Assembly: GCA_900553475.1 (NCBI GenBank)
Contig: USEF01000081.1
Span: forward strand, 1-7,010
Length of the DNA stretch: 7,010 nucleotides
Direction: 5' to 3'
Origin: an uncultured Collinsella sp.
Lineage (GTDB): Bacteria; Actinomycetota; Coriobacteriia; Coriobacteriales; Coriobacteriaceae
The position numbers were made by a program, and so were the translations under genes. Under the pieces are notes generated by a model. That model was given only the letters and a program-made list of their open reading frames with translations. It ran no database searches and had not been told where the DNA came from. This document shows, in pieces, positions 4,867-7,010 of the stretch. Positions within the stretch are counted from its first letter, which is position 1, and the number at the start of each line of letters is the position of its first letter.

Positions 4867-6468
4867 ATGAACCAGATCCTTCTCTTTATCGGCCTCGTCA
4901 TCATTTTGTGCCTGACCATCAAACCCGTCGGCAAAAAACTCCCCTTCCCCACCCTGCTCATCTTTATCGCGCTGGGCATGCTGTTGGGCGTCAACGGCCC
5001 GGCGCACATCGACTTTAGCGACTACGCGCTCACCGAAACCGTCTGCAGCACGGCGCTGCTGTTCATCATGTTCTACGGCGGCTTTAACACCAACATCGAC
5101 CGCGCCAAGCCCGTCGCCGTGCCCGCGGTGTTGCTGAGCACGCTCGGCGTCGTCATCACCGCAGGCATCACCGGCGTGTTCGCCCACTTTGTGCTGGGCT
5201 TCGACTGGATCGGCGGCCTGCTGCTGGGATCAGTCGTGGCATCCACCGACGCGGCCAGCGTCTTTAGCGTTCTGCGCGAGCACAGCCTGTCGCTGAGGGG
5301 CGGCACCGACTCGCTGCTCGAGGTCGAATCGGGCTCCAACGACCCCGTCGCCTACATGCTCACCGCCGTGCTCGCCACACTCGCGGCCGGCGGCGACATC
5401 AACATTCCCGCACTGCTGACCAAGCAGATTATCCTGGGCGTGGGCCTGGGCCTCGTCATCGGCTGGGCGGCGGGCCGTCTGATTGAGCGCGCGCATGCAA
5501 CAGCCGAGGGAGCGCAGACCATCTTCTTGTTCGCCGTGGCCATCGTCGCCTACGCGCTGCCGAGTTACCTGGGCGGCAACGGCTTTTTAGCCGTGTACCT
5601 GGCAGGCATTGTGCTGGGTGCGAGCGACATCACCGGCAAGGTCGAGATGGCGCACTTCTTTGACACCCTCACCGAGATGGCAGAGATGACCATCTTCTTC
5701 TTGCTCGGCCTGCTCGTAACGCCCGCGCGCCTGCCGCAGATGCTGCTGCCGGGCCTGGCGCTCATGGCGTTTATGCTCTTTGCGAGCCGCCCCATCGCTG
5801 TCGGTCTGCTGTTGGCGCCCTTTAAGACAAACCCCCGCCAGGTCGCGCTCGTAACCTGGGCGGGCCTGCGCGGAGCAGCTTCGGTCGTCTTTAGTCTCTT
5901 TGCCGTGGTGGCCGGCGTTCCCGGCGGACACGACCTATTTGACCTGGTGTTTGTGATTGCCGTGTCGAGCATTGTGGTGCAGGGCTCGCTGCTGCCGGCG
6001 GTGGCGAAGAAGCTCGATATGATCGATGCGACCGGCGACGTGCGCCGCACCTTTAACGACTACCGCGACGAGGACGGCATGTCGTTTGTAAAGCTCAAGG
6101 TGTGCGCTGGACATCCGTTTGCCGGACGCTCGCTCGCGGACATTGGCAGCGCCACAAATATGCTCGTGGTCCTGGTGCTGCGCGACGGGGCGCACCCGGT
6201 ACTGCCCAATGGCGACACCGTGATCCAGGAAGGCGATCTGCTGGTGATGGCCGCGCCGACGTTTGAAGAGCGTACCGAAGTTACGCTGCGCGAGGTCACC
6301 GTGACTCCCCACGGTCGCCTGGCCGGCCAGCGCCTGTGCGATGTGCCGCAAGGCAAACATCCGTTTATTGTGGTGATGCTCAAGCGCGAAGGCCAAACGA
6401 TCATCCCCGACGGCAACACCCTAATATACGCCGGCGACGAAGCCGTCATCGCCACGCTAGCATCGTAG
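4867..6468 (+). CDS. nhaP2: K+(Na+)/H+ antiporter, CPA1/NhaP2-like, with tandem RCK_C domains
   Basis: This 533-residue cytoplasmic-membrane exchanger moves K+ or Na+ outward against protons, serving pH, potassium and osmotic homeostasis. Residues 1-382 form about 12-13 helices with CPA1 hallmarks: STDAASVF at 126-133, ESGSNDP at 154-160 with the N158-D159 pair typical of electroneutral exchangers, and WAGLRGA at 331-337. The soluble C-terminus contains two similar RCK_C (TrkA_C) modules at about 407-465 and 470-531. Each has a PxGDTVI-xxGD or PDGNTLI-xxGD style ending, for example PNGDTVIQEGD and PDGNTLIYAGD. RCK_C domains in this family act as ligand-sensing gates, and some homologues bind c-di-AMP. 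E. coli NhaP2 (CvrA) instead has one TrkA_C followed by a CorC/HlyC-type domain, so this domain order differs. Ion choice between K+ and Na+ cannot be read from sequence. The gene is single and divergent from the phosphoesterase. Confidence 0.92.
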   Translation: MNQILLFIGLVIILCLTIKPVGKKLPFPTLLIFIALGMLLGVNGPAHIDFSDYALTETVCSTALLFIMFYGGFNTNIDRAKPVAVPAVLLSTLGVVITAGITGVFAHFVLGFDWIGGLLLGSVVASTDAASVFSVLREHSLSLRGGTDSLLEVESGSNDPVAYMLTAVLATLAAGGDINIPALLTKQIILGVGLGLVIGWAAGRLIERAHATAEGAQTIFLFAVAIVAYALPSYLGGNGFLAVYLAGIVLGASDITGKVEMAHFFDTLTEMAEMTIFFLLGLLVTPARLPQMLLPGLALMAFMLFASRPIAVGLLLAPFKTNPRQVALVTWAGLRGAASVVFSLFAVVAGVPGGHDLFDLVFVIAVSSIVVQGSLLPAVAKKLDMIDATGDVRRTFNDYRDEDGMSFVKLKVCAGHPFAGRSLADIGSATNMLVVLVLRDGAHPVLPNGDTVIQEGDLLVMAAPTFEERTEVTLREVTVTPHGRLAGQRLCDVPQGKHPFIVVMLKREGQTIIPDGNTLIYAGDEAVIATLAS

Positions 6469-6473
6469 TGACT

Positions 6474-6480
6474 AGGAGGT
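6474..6480 (+). promoter_or_regulatory. Orphan perfect Shine-Dalgarno sequence
   Basis: AGGAGGT lies 5 bases after the antiporter stop codon. It is fully complementary to the usual 16S rRNA 3' end. No ATG, GTG or TTG follows at a usable distance; the nearest ATG is at 6521, about 40 bases on. It could be a relic of a lost downstream gene, a chance match, or part of an mRNA structure with ACCTC at 6516-6520, which can pair with GAGGT at 6476-6480. Confidence 0.4.
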
Positions 6481-6520
6481 AGCTACTTTAGGACGAAGAG
6501 ATCAAGCGCCTAGGAACCTC

Positions 6521-6559
6521 ATGTCTTCGCTCGCAGATTTGGATTTGCCTGAGGAGTAA
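6521..6559 (+). other. Twelve-codon mini-ORF, doubtful
   Basis: ATG at 6521 opens a 12-codon frame reading MSSLADLDLPEE, ending in TAA at 6557-6559. A weak AGGAA at 6512-6516 lies only 4 bases upstream of the ATG. The peptide is acidic and not a recognised leader peptide, having no runs of one amino acid. It lies between the antiporter and the predicted serC promoter, so it would probably not be on the serC transcript. The frame is reported only because it opens near a strong unused Shine-Dalgarno sequence; it may be random. Confidence 0.15.
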
Positions 6560-6628
6560 AGCACCCCTCCCCCATGTAACCATCCTGTAAATCATAGCGA
6601 CGCACTCGAGTTTTACCGTGATGCGGTC

Positions 6629-6639
6629 GCGCCTGGCGC
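6629..6639. promoter_or_regulatory. Palindrome GCGCC-T-GGCGC upstream of serC
   Basis: An 11-base perfect palindrome lies 10 bases upstream of the candidate serC -10 box, where a -35 element would be. It could be a regulator site overlapping the promoter. The loop is one base, so it is better read as a DNA-binding site than as an RNA hairpin. Confidence 0.3.
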
Positions 6640-6646
6640 TCCACTG

Positions 6647-6655
6647 TGCTAAAGT
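6647..6655 (+). promoter_or_regulatory. Candidate extended -10 promoter of serC
   Basis: TG-C-TAAAGT has the extended -10 form TGnTAnnnT. It predicts transcription from about 6662 and a leader of about 33 bases before the ATG at 6695. No good -35 hexamer is present, as is common for extended -10 promoters. Confidence 0.4.
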
Positions 6656-6678
6656 AACCCGAACGTCCAAACGACTAC

Positions 6679-6685
6679 AAGGGGG
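6679..6685 (+). promoter_or_regulatory. Ribosome binding site of serC
   Basis: AAGGGGG ends 9 bases before the ATG at 6695. It is purine-rich and well placed, and supports the serC start. Confidence 0.7.
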
Positions 6686-6694
6686 AACTAGAAG

Positions 6695-6940
6695 ATGGCA
6701 CGTGTGCACAACTTCTCAGCTGGCCCGGCAGCGCTGCCCACAAGCGTGCTCGCCGAGATCGCCGACGAGATGATGGACTACCGCGGTTGCGGCATGTCCG
6801 TGCTCGAGATGAGCCATCGATCTAGCATGTACCAGCAGATCATCGACGACGCCGAGGCAACCCTGCGTCGCCTGCTGAGCATCCCCGACAACTACCGTGT
6901 CCTGTTTTTGCAGGGCGGCGCCACGCTGCAGTTTGCGGGC
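6695..6940 (+). CDS. serC: Phosphoserine aminotransferase, N-terminal fragment fused in frame to RF3 sequence
   Basis: The first about 81 residues are the N-terminus of SerC, the PLP-dependent aminotransferase that converts 3-phosphohydroxypyruvate and glutamate to phosphoserine in serine biosynthesis (and acts in pyridoxal phosphate synthesis in some bacteria). Recognisable blocks are NFSAGPAALP at 6-15, MSVLEMSHRSS at 34-44, the IIDDAEATLRRLL region at 49-61 and NYRVLFLQGGATLQFA at 66-81. They correspond to NFSSGPAMLP, TSVMEVSHR and NYKVLFCHGGGRGQFA of E. coli SerC. A full SerC has about 360 residues and its catalytic lysine much further on. Here the SerC match stops at the QFA motif and the frame continues without a stop into a different protein. 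The SerC portion alone cannot be an active enzyme. The start is supported by a good ribosome binding site and candidate promoter. Assembly chimerism or a real deletion fusion are both possible. Confidence 0.85.
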
Positions 6941-7010
6941 ATCCCCACCTTCTCGCCGGAGCACTTTGCCCGCATTGAGCAGAAGGACACCATGAAGCGC
7001 AAGCAGTTCG
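6926..7010 (+). pseudogene. prfC: Internal fragment of peptide chain release factor 3, joined in frame to serC and cut by the window
   Basis: From about residue 78-80 of the frame opened at 6695, the protein reads LQFAGIPTFSPEHFAR (78-93) followed by IEQKDTMKRKQF (94-105). This fits the segment of release factor 3 that in E. coli reads MKFTGIPNFAPELFRR then IRLKDPLKQKQL, just after the GTPase and beta-barrel domains and leading into the C-terminal domain. RF3 is a GTPase that recycles RF1/RF2 from the ribosome after termination. It has no functional or family relation to SerC, and nothing of its N-terminal G domain is present here. The fragment runs off the right edge. The exact junction cannot be placed, because both families have a similar QFA/KF-x-x-(I/V)P pattern at this point. 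Confidence 0.78.

Noticed and set aside
6488..6709. 73-codon minus-strand frame between the antiporter and serC
   Set aside because: It covers the serC promoter and start on the opposite strand, has no recognisable features, and has no supporting ribosome binding site.
1..7010. CRISPR array, tRNA, rRNA, prophage or defence gene cluster
   Set aside because: No regularly spaced direct repeats, cloverleaf sequences, rRNA-like stretches, integrases or nucleases were seen on either strand.

Overview
The window is high-GC DNA with GC-ending codons. It carries four complete, well-separated genes and the start of a fifth reading frame that appears to be a chimera. The gene families, strong AAGGAG-type ribosome binding sites, interspersed palindromic repeats and codon use suggest a gut actinobacterium of the class Coriobacteriia, probably Collinsella-like. 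That assignment is an inference from pattern recognition, since no rRNA or other marker gene is present.

Layout: (1) 1-45 is a compact REP-like block of nested palindromes abutting the stop codon of the next gene. (2) 47-1618 (minus) is an L-lactate permease of the LctP/LldP family. (3) 1619-1798 is a divergent intergenic region with a perfect TTGAAC-N5-GTTCAA inverted repeat. (4) 1799-3376 (plus) is a 12-helix polysaccharide/lipid-flippase-like membrane protein (MOP superfamily) with an unusually long charged cytoplasmic N-terminus and a TTG start. (5) 3377-3773 is a 397-base non-coding region between convergent genes. It holds a 123-base long-hairpin element with perfect 18-base inverted ends and a good bidirectional terminator. 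(6) 3774-4613 (minus) is a calcineurin-like metallophosphoesterase of the PrpA/ApaH type. (7) 4614-4866 is a divergent region with a promoter, an imperfect palindrome and a leader hairpin for the phosphoesterase. (8) 4867-6468 (plus) is a CPA1-type K+(Na+)/H+ antiporter with two tandem RCK_C (TrkA_C) domains. (9) 6469-6694 is a gap with an orphan Shine-Dalgarno sequence, a 12-codon mini-ORF and a candidate promoter. (10) 6695-7010 (plus) begins as phosphoserine aminotransferase (serC), but from about residue 80 continues in the same frame as peptide chain release factor 3 (prfC).

The complete genes look like independent single-gene units (divergent, convergent or widely spaced), so no operon or multi-gene pathway is evident. 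The common thread is membrane transport and ion or metabolite homeostasis. The two points most worth checking are the in-frame SerC/RF3 junction at the right edge, which is either an assembly chimera or a real deletion fusion through short shared sequence, and the inverted-repeat element at 3458-3580. The left edge lies in a repeat and the right edge in a chimera. Both are places where short-read assemblies break, so the window may be an entire contig. I found no clear evidence of a new multi-gene system such as defence, CRISPR or a biosynthetic cluster.
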